In this document: piece after piece, positions 16,094-23,252 of the stretch
Position numbering within the stretch: the first letter of the stretch is position 1
How the letters are laid out: each line of letters begins with the position of its first letter
Assembly (NCBI GenBank): GCA_030039895.1
Contig: JASHUR010000133.1
Location: forward strand, 1-26,615
Direction of reading: 5' to 3'
DNA from: Acidobacteriaceae bacterium
GTDB taxonomy: Bacteria > Acidobacteriota > Terriglobia > Terriglobales > Acidobacteriaceae
Length of the DNA stretch: 26,615 bases
The notes under the pieces: model-generated
Databases searched by the model: none
Told to the model about the DNA's origin: nothing
Seen by the model: the letters and a program-made list of their open reading frames with translations, nothing else
Made by a program: the position numbers and the translations under genes

Positions 16094-17617
16094 TCAATTC
16101 TCCGTACCTGGAATAATCAGCAGGATTTCAACGGTTACTGGTTGCCCTTGGCTCATCGCCGGCCGGAACGCCCACTGCTTCAACGCGCGAAGCAGCAGTT
16201 CCGTCTTTGAATACTCCGGCGGATAGGGAACCGTAAGGTGCTCGAACCGTCCATTCGGGTTCACAAACCCGTGCACCATAACAACACCATGGGAAATGCC
16301 CAGATTCGGCCGCATCATGTCATACACCCAGGGCGCATCCGGACGCAGCCCGTCCCCCGGACTGTCACCGGGAGACTTCGGCAGTGCATACTGTAGAATC
16401 CAGTTCTGGGCCGTCTCGCTCTGCAAATAGACCGTGTACACCAGCCGTCCGGTCCAAAGGTTGGCCGTCTCTTGATAATTCTCCTGTGGCGAAGCACCCA
16501 CGATCACCATCCCATAATGCCCGGACCTCGGCAGCACGATGCGCTTCTCAACGTAAAGTCCTGGATTCAGCATTCCCGGATTACCCGACTCAACCGTGAA
16601 CCCGGGCCCTGAGCTCTTGCCGTCATTCGAGCCTTCCGCCACCATAGCGCCGTTGTTCCCGCCAGCCCCGTTGTTCCCGCCCTGGCCCGAGCCGGGATTA
16701 GAACCGCCTGTCACGCTGCTTCCGCCGCTGGTCTCGCCACCATTGCCGGCTCCCTGGCCCGCTCCTTCACCATTCAGCTCGCTGCCCGAATTGTCCTGTC
16801 CGCCCTGTGCCACAGACCCGGCCTGCCCCGGGGTCGGCGATCCTGATGCGTCCGATGCTGCGACCTCATTGATGACTGGCAGCACCGCCTCGCCATTCTC
16901 CAACTTCATATCCGAAAGCGAAATCACCCTGGCCGGTGAAATCTGACCAACTTGCTTCGACGCCGTCTCCAAAGGCTGCTGCGATGGATTCAATGCACTT
17001 ATATCAACGGGAGCGGTGGTACCCGGATACGGTATTGGAGCCTTCGTTTCGAACTGAGTCGAAGTGAGAGATACCTCCGCTGGTGTCAGCTCTTGGTTAG
17101 GCATAGCCAGCGAAGGCTTCACCTCGATGTCGCCTAGCGGCTTCGGGGGTGGCGTTACGATCTTCTCCTGCAGAATCTGCCCGGACGTCCACACCACCGC
17201 CTGTGGAACCGGAATATGCGCCAATACCTTCAGTTCCGGATGGACCTGCGGCTGGATCAACGTCTGCGTTGCCGGCAGCTTGGTTTCGAAGTTGGTTGAA
17301 AGATGCGCCAATCGGGTGATCCGGGCTACACCCAGCTTGCCGCCGGCGGCGATCGCCCGCCGGGATCCCCGGAAGCTGTGGTGCGCAGCCGGCTTTGGCG
17401 GGGTCCAGTGAAGACTCGCCTCCGCCTGCCGAACGTCCAGCAGCCGTACCGCAGCCTTCGGGTTCGGCAGCTTCGGCTCCACCACAGAAACCCGCTTCAC
17501 GCTCAGAAAAAGAAGGCCGAACAGAACGCTATGAAGCACAATCGAAACGACAAATGCCGAAGGGGTGCTTTCGCGCTGCGGGGGCTTGGAGAAGAGTGTA
17601 ATCGTATAAGAGCGCAT
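16094..17617 (-). CDS. TonB-like protein with long Gly/Asn-rich linker
   Basis: 507 residues, ATG 17617, no strong ribosome site. The N-terminus is cytoplasmic with one membrane anchor (22-40, SIVLHSVLFGLLFLSV) as in TonB. Then come a Pro-containing periplasmic part, a low-complexity Gly/Ser/Asn linker (about 269-342) and a C-terminal TonB-type domain (about 445-507: VVMVHGFVNPNGRF, LKQWAFRPA, PVTVEILLIIP). TonB proteins transmit inner-membrane energy to outer-membrane partners or span the periplasm. No ExbB/ExbD or TonB-dependent receptor is in the window. Divergent from cpaB across a 338-nt region with a sigma-54-type promoter facing this gene. Whether it works with the Tad secretin is open. 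Confidence 0.8.
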   Translation of the reverse strand: MRSYTITLFSKPPQRESTPSAFVVSIVLHSVLFGLLFLSVKRVSVVEPKLPNPKAAVRLLDVRQAEASLHWTPPKPAAHHSFRGSRRAIAAGGKLGVARITRLAHLSTNFETKLPATQTLIQPQVHPELKVLAHIPVPQAVVWTSGQILQEKIVTPPPKPLGDIEVKPSLAMPNQELTPAEVSLTSTQFETKAPIPYPGTTAPVDISALNPSQQPLETASKQVGQISPARVISLSDMKLENGEAVLPVINEVAASDASGSPTPGQAGSVAQGGQDNSGSELNGEGAGQGAGNGGETSGGSSVTGGSNPGSGQGGNNGAGGNNGAMVAEGSNDGKSSGPGFTVESGNPGMLNPGLYVEKRIVLPRSGHYGMVIVGASPQENYQETANLWTGRLVYTVYLQSETAQNWILQYALPKSPGDSPGDGLRPDAPWVYDMMRPNLGISHGVVMVHGFVNPNGRFEHLTVPYPPEYSKTELLLRALKQWAFRPAMSQGQPVTVEILLIIPGTEN

Positions 17618-17701
17618 AAACGGGAGGGGTCTGCTTTCCTTGCGATAAAGTTCTTGAAGTTAGCAGCGTATTACGCTATATAATCCGCAGCAGTTAAAAT
17701 T

Positions 17702-17717
17702 TGCAATTCGATTACCA
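17702..17717 (-). promoter_or_regulatory. Candidate sigma-54 promoter of the TonB-like gene
   Basis: On the minus strand TGGTAA-TCGAA-TTGCA keeps GG-N10-GC and a perfect TTGCA -12 block; the -24 block matches TGG and the A. The transcript start is predicted near 17691, about 75 nt before the ATG at 17617. A TGTTCA on the minus strand (17785-17780) lies at roughly the distance expected for an activator site, but that match is weak. Confidence 0.5.
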
Positions 17718-17788
17718 ACCGCAAGTTCCGGTACCTCGCAGGTTTTACTCTCCCCTTTCCTAAATCTGCTCGCAGTCTTTGAACAGCT

Positions 17789-17805
17789 ACAGTAAGGATT
17801 ACTGT
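17789..17805. promoter_or_regulatory. Inverted repeat ACAGTAAGGATTACTGT
   Basis: A perfect 7+7 bp inverted repeat with a 3-nt spacer in the middle of the divergent control region, about 85-100 bp from each of the two sigma-54-type promoters. It has operator geometry; the binding protein is unknown. Confidence 0.45.
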
Positions 17806-17816
17806 TGGTATACACA

Positions 17817-17830
17817 TGTTCACACTAGTC
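17817..17830 (+). promoter_or_regulatory. Activator-site element upstream of cpaB
   Basis: TGTTCACACTAGTC matches TGTTCACACCAGTC at 9428-9441 in 13 of 14 bases. Its last base is separated from the -24 GG at 17889 by 58 nt, identical to the arrangement before the prepilin peptidase gene. The left half of the palindrome is less well kept here (ACACA instead of ACTGG). Confidence 0.55.
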
Positions 17831-17887
17831 TCGCTTTTTTGCCTATCAATTTCTTTACTTTCACGCCAGAATTGGCATATGTTTCAT

Positions 17888-17903
17888 TGGCACTTGAATT
17901 GCG
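17888..17903 (+). promoter_or_regulatory. Sigma-54 promoter of cpaB-cpaC
   Basis: TGGCAC-TTGAA-TTGCG has a perfect -24 block (TGGCAC), correct GG-N10-GC spacing (17889-17890 and 17901-17902) and four of the five -12 bases. It is the best sigma-54 match in the window. The predicted start, near 17914, leaves a leader of about 42 nt to the ATG at 17956. Confidence 0.72.
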
Positions 17904-17955
17904 AGACCCACACTCGAACGATACGGACTCCTCAGTCCGGGTCATGGATTACTGA

Positions 17956-18804
17956 ATGAACCGAAGATTATTCACCATCCTCATCAGCGCGTTTCTCATT
18001 GCCGCCCTGTGCAGCTTCGTAGTGTACCGCATCGTCAGTCGCCGCATGGTGGTATCGCCTGTCGCCAAGGTAACGCGCGTGGTTGCCGCGGCCGCAGATA
18101 TCCCGCTCGGAAGCATCCTCAAAGCCAGCGACCTCAGCAGCATTGAGATTGCCGGCCCCTTGCCCCAGGGCGTCATCCTAAAACCTCAGGACGCTGTGGG
18201 CCGCGGAGTCGTGTCGGCCCTATACGCCGGCGAGCCAATCCTCAACAGTCGCCTCGCCCCTCCCGGTTCCGGTGGCGGGCTTGCCGCGACCATCCCTACA
18301 GGCATGCGGGCTGTGGCCGTCAAGGTTGACCAGATTATCGGTGTCGCGGGCTTTGTGACACCAGGCATGCGCGTTGACGTGCTCATCTCCGGCAATCCCC
18401 CGGGTACCAACCCAAACAACGGCGCGGGGACTATGACAAAGACCCTGTTACAGAATATCGAAGTCCTCTCCGCTGGTACCGACATTCAAAAGGATGCTGA
18501 AGGTAAACCGCAGCAGGTGCAGGTCGTTAACCTTATGGTTACCCCTGAACAGGCCGAGATGCTTAGCCTGGCGGGAAACGAAACACATATCCAGCTGGTA
18601 CTTCGCAATCCCCTCGATACAGAAATCGCGAAGCCTGCTGAAACCTCTGTTGCGCAATTGTTTGCGCCAAGTGGTGCGTCTCCGGCGCCTAAGCGGACCT
18701 ATTCCAAACCAGTTCAGCGAGCTCCTGCCACGTACCAAGTTCAGGTTTACAACGGGTCCAAGCAGAGCGAAGCTAAATTCCCTGTCGGCGAGGAAAAACA
18801 GTGA
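17956..18804 (+). CDS. cpaB: Flp pilus assembly protein CpaB/RcpC
   Basis: 282 residues from ATG 17956; an ATG at 17944 is followed at once by a stop. An N-terminal membrane anchor (about 5-27) is followed by a SAF-type domain (about 40-105, VVAAAADIPLGSILKASDL) and the RcpC/CpaB core: TIPTGMRAVAVKVD, then GFVTPGMRVDVLIS and the NLMVTPEQAEMLSLAG block. The C-terminal 60 residues are Pro/Ala-rich. CpaB is a periplasmic partner of the Tad secretin. Its stop overlaps the GTG start of the secretin gene (GTGA, 18801-18804), so the two are coupled. A ribosome site is weak here. Confidence 0.92.
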   Translation: MNRRLFTILISAFLIAALCSFVVYRIVSRRMVVSPVAKVTRVVAAAADIPLGSILKASDLSSIEIAGPLPQGVILKPQDAVGRGVVSALYAGEPILNSRLAPPGSGGGLAATIPTGMRAVAVKVDQIIGVAGFVTPGMRVDVLISGNPPGTNPNNGAGTMTKTLLQNIEVLSAGTDIQKDAEGKPQQVQVVNLMVTPEQAEMLSLAGNETHIQLVLRNPLDTEIAKPAETSVAQLFAPSGASPAPKRTYSKPVQRAPATYQVQVYNGSKQSEAKFPVGEEKQ

Positions 18805-20318
18805 GAGTAAGAAGCCGGATATTTACCGTTTCTTTGTGTACGTCCTTTTTCGCATTAGCCTTTCCAGCCCTTTACGGGACACCGCTTCAAGCTCAGGCGA
18901 ACAATGTCTTCGGTCTGGACACCACCCGTGAACTATCCATTGAGGTGGGAAAAACCGCTCTCATCGACTTCACCCGCCCCGTCACACGCGTCTCCATTGG
19001 CCTGGGTGATATCGCGGAGGTCAACGCAGTCAGCCCCAATGAGATCCTCGTCAACGGCAAATCTCCTGGCAGCACCACTCTCATTGTCTGGGAACAGGGG
19101 GGCAACCGCCAGTTTTTCAATGTGCAGGTGCACGCAAGTCATTTTGAATCCATTGGCTTAATGGCTGGGTTGCAGCGCGAACTCAGCCTGCAATTGCCGG
19201 GACAACACGTTAGCGCCACGACGGAGAATGGCTTGGTTTTCCTGCGCGGTACTGTCGACGACCTCAACAGTTCCAATCGCGCTGTCCAGATTGCAACTGC
19301 CGCAGCTGGAAAAGATGGCAAGGTCGTTAACCTGCTTTATGTAGACCTTCCCCCCACTCCACCGCAAATCCTTCTAAAGATTCGCTTTATGAGCGTGGAT
19401 CGCAGCCTCGAAAAGCAACTTGGCCTCAACATCTTCAGCACGGGTGCTACAAACTCCCTCGGCACCGTCTCAACCGGGCAGTTCGAGCCGCCAACCGTCT
19501 CAACTGCTGGCACCGGGGGCGCAAATGCTACCGTCGGAAATGCGTTGAATCTGTTCATCTTCCGCCCCGATCTAAACCTTGGAGCGACGCTGCAAGCTCT
19601 TCAAACCCAGGGACTCGTTGAATCGCTTGCAGAACCCAACCTGCTTGCCGAAGATGGCAAAGAAGCCAGCTTCCTCGCCGGTGGAGAATATCCTTACCCA
19701 GTCGTTCAGGGCTCCTCGGGCGTAGGAGTTGCACCGGTCACCATCGAGTTCAAGCAATATGGCATTGCCCTCAACTTTATTCCCACCATTACCCCTCAGG
19801 GCACCATACGCCTCCAGCTCGCTCCTGAGGTTAGCGCTCTCGACTTCACCAATGCGGTCGAGATCTCAGGATTCAATGTCCCTGCTATCGATATCCGGAC
19901 CGTGAAGACCGAGGTTGAATTGAGGAACGGGCAGAGCTTCATAATCGGCGGCCTGCTCGACAATACTGAAAGCCAGACCTTCGAGAAGATCCCGTTCATT
20001 GGCGATATCCCCATCCTCGGCAAGCTCTTCCAATCCATACAGCGGACCAAAAACAATACTGAGTTGATGGTGCTCGTCACTCCGGAAATCGTTCCCCCTA
20101 TCCCGGCCGGCCAGCCGCTTCCGGGGCTTAATTTCCCGGTCAAGTTCTTGCCGCCCAACTCGAACATCCCAATGTACAACCCAACCACTCCTGTCCCTGC
20201 TGCCCCGCAAACAACTGCAGTTCCGGTTGAGCAGCTCGTCGACAGCATGAAACCTGAAAAGAAGCTTTCGGTACAGACCTTTACAGGTATGCCCGGTAGT
20301 AGTGGGGGCGGAATGTAG
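18801..20318 (+). CDS. cpaC: Tad outer-membrane secretin CpaC/RcpA
   Basis: 505 residues from GTG 18801. A signal peptide ends near residue 33 (PLQAQA). Then come an N-terminal pilus/BON-type region (about 38-170: LSIEVGKTALIDFTRPVTRV, ILVNGKSPGSTTLIVW, GLVFLRGTVDDLN), a secretin N-domain segment (about 185-215) and the secretin pore domain (about 255-435). The hallmark VPAIDIRTVKTEVELRNGQS starts at residue 360 and LMVLVTPEIVPP ends the barrel. The C-terminal 75 residues are Pro/Gly-rich. Secretins form the outer-membrane gate for the Flp pilus. No pilotin (RcpB/TadD) gene is visible. Confidence 0.93.
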   Translation: MRVRSRIFTVSLCTSFFALAFPALYGTPLQAQANNVFGLDTTRELSIEVGKTALIDFTRPVTRVSIGLGDIAEVNAVSPNEILVNGKSPGSTTLIVWEQGGNRQFFNVQVHASHFESIGLMAGLQRELSLQLPGQHVSATTENGLVFLRGTVDDLNSSNRAVQIATAAAGKDGKVVNLLYVDLPPTPPQILLKIRFMSVDRSLEKQLGLNIFSTGATNSLGTVSTGQFEPPTVSTAGTGGANATVGNALNLFIFRPDLNLGATLQALQTQGLVESLAEPNLLAEDGKEASFLAGGEYPYPVVQGSSGVGVAPVTIEFKQYGIALNFIPTITPQGTIRLQLAPEVSALDFTNAVEISGFNVPAIDIRTVKTEVELRNGQSFIIGGLLDNTESQTFEKIPFIGDIPILGKLFQSIQRTKNNTELMVLVTPEIVPPIPAGQPLPGLNFPVKFLPPNSNIPMYNPTTPVPAAPQTTAVPVEQLVDSMKPEKKLSVQTFTGMPGSSGGGM

Positions 20319-20350
20319 CATCGACGCTGGCTAACGATTGCGAAGCACCT

Positions 20351-20380
20351 AAGCGGAGCCTTTTTGAAAGGGCTCCGCTT
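20351..20380 (+). terminator. Terminator-like hairpin after cpaC
   Basis: AAGCGGAGCC (20351-20360) and GGCTCCGCTT (20371-20380) form a perfect 10-bp stem around a 10-nt loop, 33 nt after the secretin stop. The 3' side reads ATTGCA, not a U-run, so it may act with Rho or protect the mRNA end. It lies before the start of the following membrane protein gene. Confidence 0.55.
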
Positions 20381-20423
20381 ATTGCATACAGAGGCAGATA
20401 TATCGACCGCTGGCAACAGGCTC

Positions 20424-21632
20424 ATGGATAACTCGACTGATATTCCGGCTGTGAAACCTGAAAGTCCTGCTTCTTCTGCCACATGGAGGACGGGCGTCAG
20501 GCTGTTCGCCATTCTCGCTATCTTCCTGACCGGTGCCTTTATCCTCACTGTCACTACCAGCCAGACCGATTACATTGAGTACTGGTGCTCAGGGAAGCTT
20601 CTTCTTCACCATGCCAATCCGTACTCCCCTTCTGGCGTCATGGCGTTGGAAAGGGCCCAGGGGTTCCAGGACAGCCGCCCGATCATTATGCTGAATCCTC
20701 CCTGGGCTTTGTTTCTCATCGCCCCTCTCGGGCTCGTCGGCCTTCGCACTGGATTGTTTCTCTGGACGGTTGCCACTGCCGGCTGTGTCGTCGCCTCGAC
20801 CTGGCTGCTTCGCATCCGCGCGGGTGACCGCGCCATGGCCTACGTCTTTGCCCCCGCAGTCGCAACCGTCATCATGGGCCAGAGCTCGACCTTTCTCCTG
20901 CTCGGATTTTGCCTTTTCCTGTATTTCTATCGCAATCGCCCATTTTTCGCCGGTGCCTCGCTGCTCCTCATGGCAATCAAGCCACACCTGTTTTTAGTCT
21001 TCTGGTTCGTGCTGCTGGTTGACTGCATCTATCGTCGCTGTTACTCCCTGCTTGCCGGCGGCCTTGCTGCTCTCGCCGCATCCACCCTCTTCTCGGTCTA
21101 CTTTGATCCGCATATCTGGACCCACTACATCACCATGTTTCGCGGATACAAAATCCAGCAGAGCTTCCTTCCAACCGCGTCCATGTTCTTCCGCATGATG
21201 ATTGATGTCCGGGCCTTCTGGCTGCTCTTTGTGCCTTCCGTATGCGCCACTGCCTGGGGGATTTGGTACTACTTGCGGAGAAAGCATGTATGGAACTGGC
21301 GGGTCCACGGCATGCTGCTTATGATCATTACGGTTCTGGCTTCGCCGTATGGTTATTTCACCGACGAAGTCGTACTTCTGCCGTCCATCCTCTATGCTCT
21401 CACTTTGCGCGGAAGAAGTAAGTACTCAGCCTGGGCGCTTCTGGTCGTTAACACAATTGCGCTGGCTGTGGTCCTGGGAACTCACGCCGTTCTGGATTCC
21501 CGCGCGTATATGTGGACACCAGTAACCTGGCTCGCCTGGTTCCTGTACGCAACGCGTGGATTCGAGCCTGAAACCAGCCCAGATTCGCAGATCGACCTAC
21601 CCAATGCGACTCCTGCCGATCATGCTTATTAG
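20424..21632 (+). CDS. GT87/DUF2029-like membrane glycosyltransferase
   Basis: 402 residues from ATG 20424 (AACAGG just upstream). An in-frame TTG at 20364 lies inside the preceding hairpin and is unlikely. About 10 membrane helices. The first loop has QTDYIEYWCSGKLLLHHANPYS, the DxxxYxxxxxxLLxGxNPY-like pattern of the GT87/DUF2029 family (polyprenyl-phosphomannose-dependent mannosyltransferases), then LNPPWALFLIAPL and, in the middle, LLLMAIKPHLFL. These GT-C enzymes use lipid-linked sugars on the outer face of the inner membrane. It stands between secretin and pilin genes, so modification of pilus or surface components is plausible but unproven. Confidence 0.78.
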   Translation: MDNSTDIPAVKPESPASSATWRTGVRLFAILAIFLTGAFILTVTTSQTDYIEYWCSGKLLLHHANPYSPSGVMALERAQGFQDSRPIIMLNPPWALFLIAPLGLVGLRTGLFLWTVATAGCVVASTWLLRIRAGDRAMAYVFAPAVATVIMGQSSTFLLLGFCLFLYFYRNRPFFAGASLLLMAIKPHLFLVFWFVLLVDCIYRRCYSLLAGGLAALAASTLFSVYFDPHIWTHYITMFRGYKIQQSFLPTASMFFRMMIDVRAFWLLFVPSVCATAWGIWYYLRRKHVWNWRVHGMLLMIITVLASPYGYFTDEVVLLPSILYALTLRGRSKYSAWALLVVNTIALAVVLGTHAVLDSRAYMWTPVTWLAWFLYATRGFEPETSPDSQIDLPNATPADHAY

Positions 21633-21722
21633 ACTTGCTCCTTGCACAGCGCCTTGATCATGAGTTCGATCATGAACTCAAACTTTCTCTGCGCCTTATT
21701 GAATGACGAAAGGTAAACGCCA

Positions 21723-22151
21723 ATGGATCCCCTGCGCAGCTCCCCCTCTGGCAACAGCCCAGGCAATCGGATAGACCCTGAAGCACGGCTCAGAATCATC
21801 AATCTTACTCGCTCCACCGATCTCGCAACTCGCGCAGAGATTGCCACCGCCAGCGCGGCCCGTCGGAAGGGCCTGCTCGGGCGTACCGGCCTGCCCGATG
21901 GCGGCGGCCTTTGGATTGTGCCCTGCGAGTCCGTCCACACCTTCTTCATGAAGTTCCCCATCGATCTCATCTACATCGATCGAAAGAGCACGGTGAAAAA
22001 GGTCCGCCGCAATGTTTCTCCTTGGAGGCTCTCCGCCTGCCTCTCCGCGCACTCGATTATTGAGCTGCCTGCCGGGGTCATTGATCGATCGCAAACCATA
22101 GTTGGCGATCGACTTGAGCTCATTCCAGCAGAACCTGTGGCTGAAATCTGA
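21723..22151 (+). CDS. DUF192 domain protein, tad-associated (second copy)
   Basis: 142 residues from ATG 21723 with AAAGG at 21709-21713. It has the canonical DUF192 core: AARRKGLLGRTGLPDGGGLW, then VPCESVHTFFMKFPIDLIYID, SIIELPAGV and GDRLEL at the end. About 30 polar residues precede the domain, with no clear signal peptide. It shares the fold with the product at 14990 but is closer to the family consensus. It sits directly upstream of the pilin promoter region. Function unknown. Confidence 0.88.
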   Translation: MDPLRSSPSGNSPGNRIDPEARLRIINLTRSTDLATRAEIATASAARRKGLLGRTGLPDGGGLWIVPCESVHTFFMKFPIDLIYIDRKSTVKKVRRNVSPWRLSACLSAHSIIELPAGVIDRSQTIVGDRLELIPAEPVAEI

Positions 22152-22325
22152 GGATCAGCGGCATGAAGCCCTCGGTATGGTCTTCGGACTCCCCTCCAGC
22201 GCAGCCTTGGGGGCTCCCTAATTGCCACAATCGTGCCTTAGTTCCTGCCTCAAACACAAACAAAACACTTAGGTAACGGACAAAAAGAGCGTTCATGTAT
22301 ACGCAGCATGCCCTTTTGGGCACGT

Positions 22326-22345
22326 ATGTAAACTGCCGTGTACAC
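22326..22345 (+). promoter_or_regulatory. Activator-like element upstream of the first pilin gene
   Basis: ATGTAAACTG (22326-22335) is identical to 9417-9426 in the prepilin peptidase control region, and the following GTGTACAC (22338-22345) resembles GTGT-TC-ACAC there without the 2-nt centre. Its centre is 66 nt from the -24 GG, against 69 nt at the other two sites. The match is weaker than between those two. Confidence 0.4.
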
Positions 22346-22405
22346 TCCGCAAATCCACACGCCCTGCAAGCCACTGTTATCAAATCATTTACCTGGACCC
22401 AGGAA

Positions 22406-22421
22406 CGGCCCTGTAGTTGCC
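22406..22421 (+). promoter_or_regulatory. Candidate sigma-54 promoter of the flp pilin genes
   Basis: CGGCCC-TGTAG-TTGCC has GG (22407-22408)-N10-GC (22419-22420), with GGC and the last C of the -24 block and TTGC of the -12 block. The predicted start is near 22432, about 53 nt before the pilin ATG. Confidence 0.58.
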
Positions 22422-22484
22422 TTAGTATCTGCGGACGCAGTCAGTTAGGCTGAGCCCAATTCATCTTTATGGGGAAGAACTCTA

Positions 22485-22682
22485 ATGAAAGATAAACTCT
22501 TGATGCTCTCTATCAAGCTTCGGACGCTTCTGTCCGACGAACAAGGTCAGGACCTAATCGAGTATGCTCTACTCGTGGCCCTGGTCGCATTCGGCGCAAC
22601 CGCCGGTATGTCCACCCTCGCTGCCGCCATCAACAAGGCCTTCAGCCAGGTTGGCACCACCCTCAACAGCTACGTGACATAG
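22485..22682 (+). CDS. flp: Flp family type IVb pilin (copy 1)
   Basis: 65 residues, ATG 22485, with GGGGAAG upstream. A basic leader of about 21 residues ends in DEQG. The processing site EQG/QDLIEYALL fits the Flp rule: cleavage after Gly with Glu at +5 and Tyr at +6. One hydrophobic helix follows (ALLVALVAFGATAGMSTLAA), then a short polar C-terminus VGTTLNSYVT. It is the major-pilin type substrate for the peptidase at 9556, and polymerises into the Tad pilus. A near-identical copy follows 309 nt downstream. Confidence 0.95.
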   Translation: MKDKLLMLSIKLRTLLSDEQGQDLIEYALLVALVAFGATAGMSTLAAAINKAFSQVGTTLNSYVT

Positions 22683-22991
22683 GTTTTTTTCAACTTTTTG
22701 CGATCAAGACGAGTCAGATCAGCGCAAACGCTCTTATCTGCCTCGTCCTCCCCCCAAAAAGTAATAAACCGACAGACAAAGGCTTTCTGGCATTATTTAC
22801 TTGTTTTTTTTGCTGGGATGATTCGTAAAGTCTGATGACTAACGAGACGCGCCTTCGACCTGCACTGTCTTGGCGTGTCTACCCCACGCTTATGTCGCAG
22901 AGTTTACCAGGAAAGTTCTGTAGGAATCGTGCTACAGAAAAATAGAGGTGACTTTAGTTCAATTAAACTCATGCGTCGCAGGAGAACTTCA
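22683..22991 (+). other. Gap between the two pilin genes with two hairpins
   Basis: 309 nt without a gene. A T-rich start (T7 and T5 runs at 22684-22699) is followed by a 40-nt hairpin (22708-22747). A second hairpin TTCTGTAG-GAATCGTG-CTACAGAA (22916-22939) lies about 50 nt before the second pilin. No GG-N10-GC sigma-54 site was found, so copy 2 probably relies on transcription from upstream or on another sigma factor. Confidence 0.5.
22708..22747 (+). ncRNA. Long interrupted hairpin in the 3' leader of flp copy 1
   Basis: GACGAG pairs with CTCGTC, CAGAT with ATCTG and AGCG with CGCT around a CAAA loop: 15 base pairs broken only by a 1x1 and a 1x3 internal loop. No U-tract follows. It may stabilise the pilin mRNA or reduce read-through into copy 2. 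Confidence 0.45.
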
Positions 22992-23189
22992 ATGAAAGAT
23001 AAACTGCTAATTCTCTCAATCAAGCTTCGGACGCTTCTGTCCGACGAACAAGGTCAGGACCTGATCGAGTATGCTCTGCTCGTGGCTCTCGTCGCGTTCG
23101 GCGCAACCGCAGGCATGTCCACCCTCGCTGCTGCCATCAACCAGGCATTCAGCACCGTTGGCACCACCCTCAACACGTACGTCACATAG
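22992..23189 (+). CDS. flp: Flp family type IVb pilin (copy 2)
   Basis: 65 residues from ATG 22992 with AGGAGA just upstream. A longer frame from 22875 exists, but it would bury the leader peptide and has no ribosome site. The product differs from copy 1 at only four positions: residue 7 Met to Ile, and three in the C-terminal tail (INKAFSQ to INQAFST, NSY to NTY). The processing site EQG/QDLIEY and the membrane helix are identical. The DNA is also very similar from the start codon to the stop, and the AAGAACT/AGAACTTCA stretch before each start is alike, showing a recent tandem duplication. Confidence 0.95.
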   Translation: MKDKLLILSIKLRTLLSDEQGQDLIEYALLVALVAFGATAGMSTLAAAINQAFSTVGTTLNTYVT

Positions 23190-23252
23190 TTTCTATATCG
23201 AAGAGACCGCTGGGAGCAAACCCGCTCTATGGTCTTTGGGCTTCATACCCTG

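Larger units (their letters stand above)
17618..17955. promoter_or_regulatory. Divergent control region between the TonB-like gene and cpaB
   Basis: This 338-nt non-coding region carries a sigma-54-type promoter in each direction (17702-17717 minus, 17888-17903 plus). Between them lie the perfect inverted repeat ACAGTAA-GGA-TTACTGT (17789-17805), a GTATAC palindrome (17808-17813) and the activator-like element at 17817-17830. No small gene was seen. Confidence 0.6.
22152..22484 (+). promoter_or_regulatory. Control region of the pilin genes
   Basis: A 333-nt non-coding gap. It contains a hairpin TGCCC-TTTT-GGGCA (22309-22322) flanked by ATACG/CGTAT, the activator-like stretch at 22326-22345, a sigma-54-type promoter at 22406-22421 and GGGGAAG before the flp ATG. 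No small gene was seen. Confidence 0.6.

Noticed and set aside
20364..20423. Upstream TTG start for the GT87-like gene
   Set aside because: It falls within the hairpin after cpaC and has no ribosome site; ATG 20424 precedes a normal N-terminus.
7764..22300. GTATAC recurring in several non-coding gaps (7765, 7788, 17808, 22296) as a common operator
   Set aside because: A 6-nt palindrome also occurs inside coding sequence (near 8835) and the flanks are not conserved, so the number of copies is not convincing.
22683..22991. Sigma-54 promoter of its own for the second pilin
   Set aside because: Every GG in the gap was checked and none has GC 10 nt later; TGGCATTATTTACTTG near 22788 has wrong spacing.
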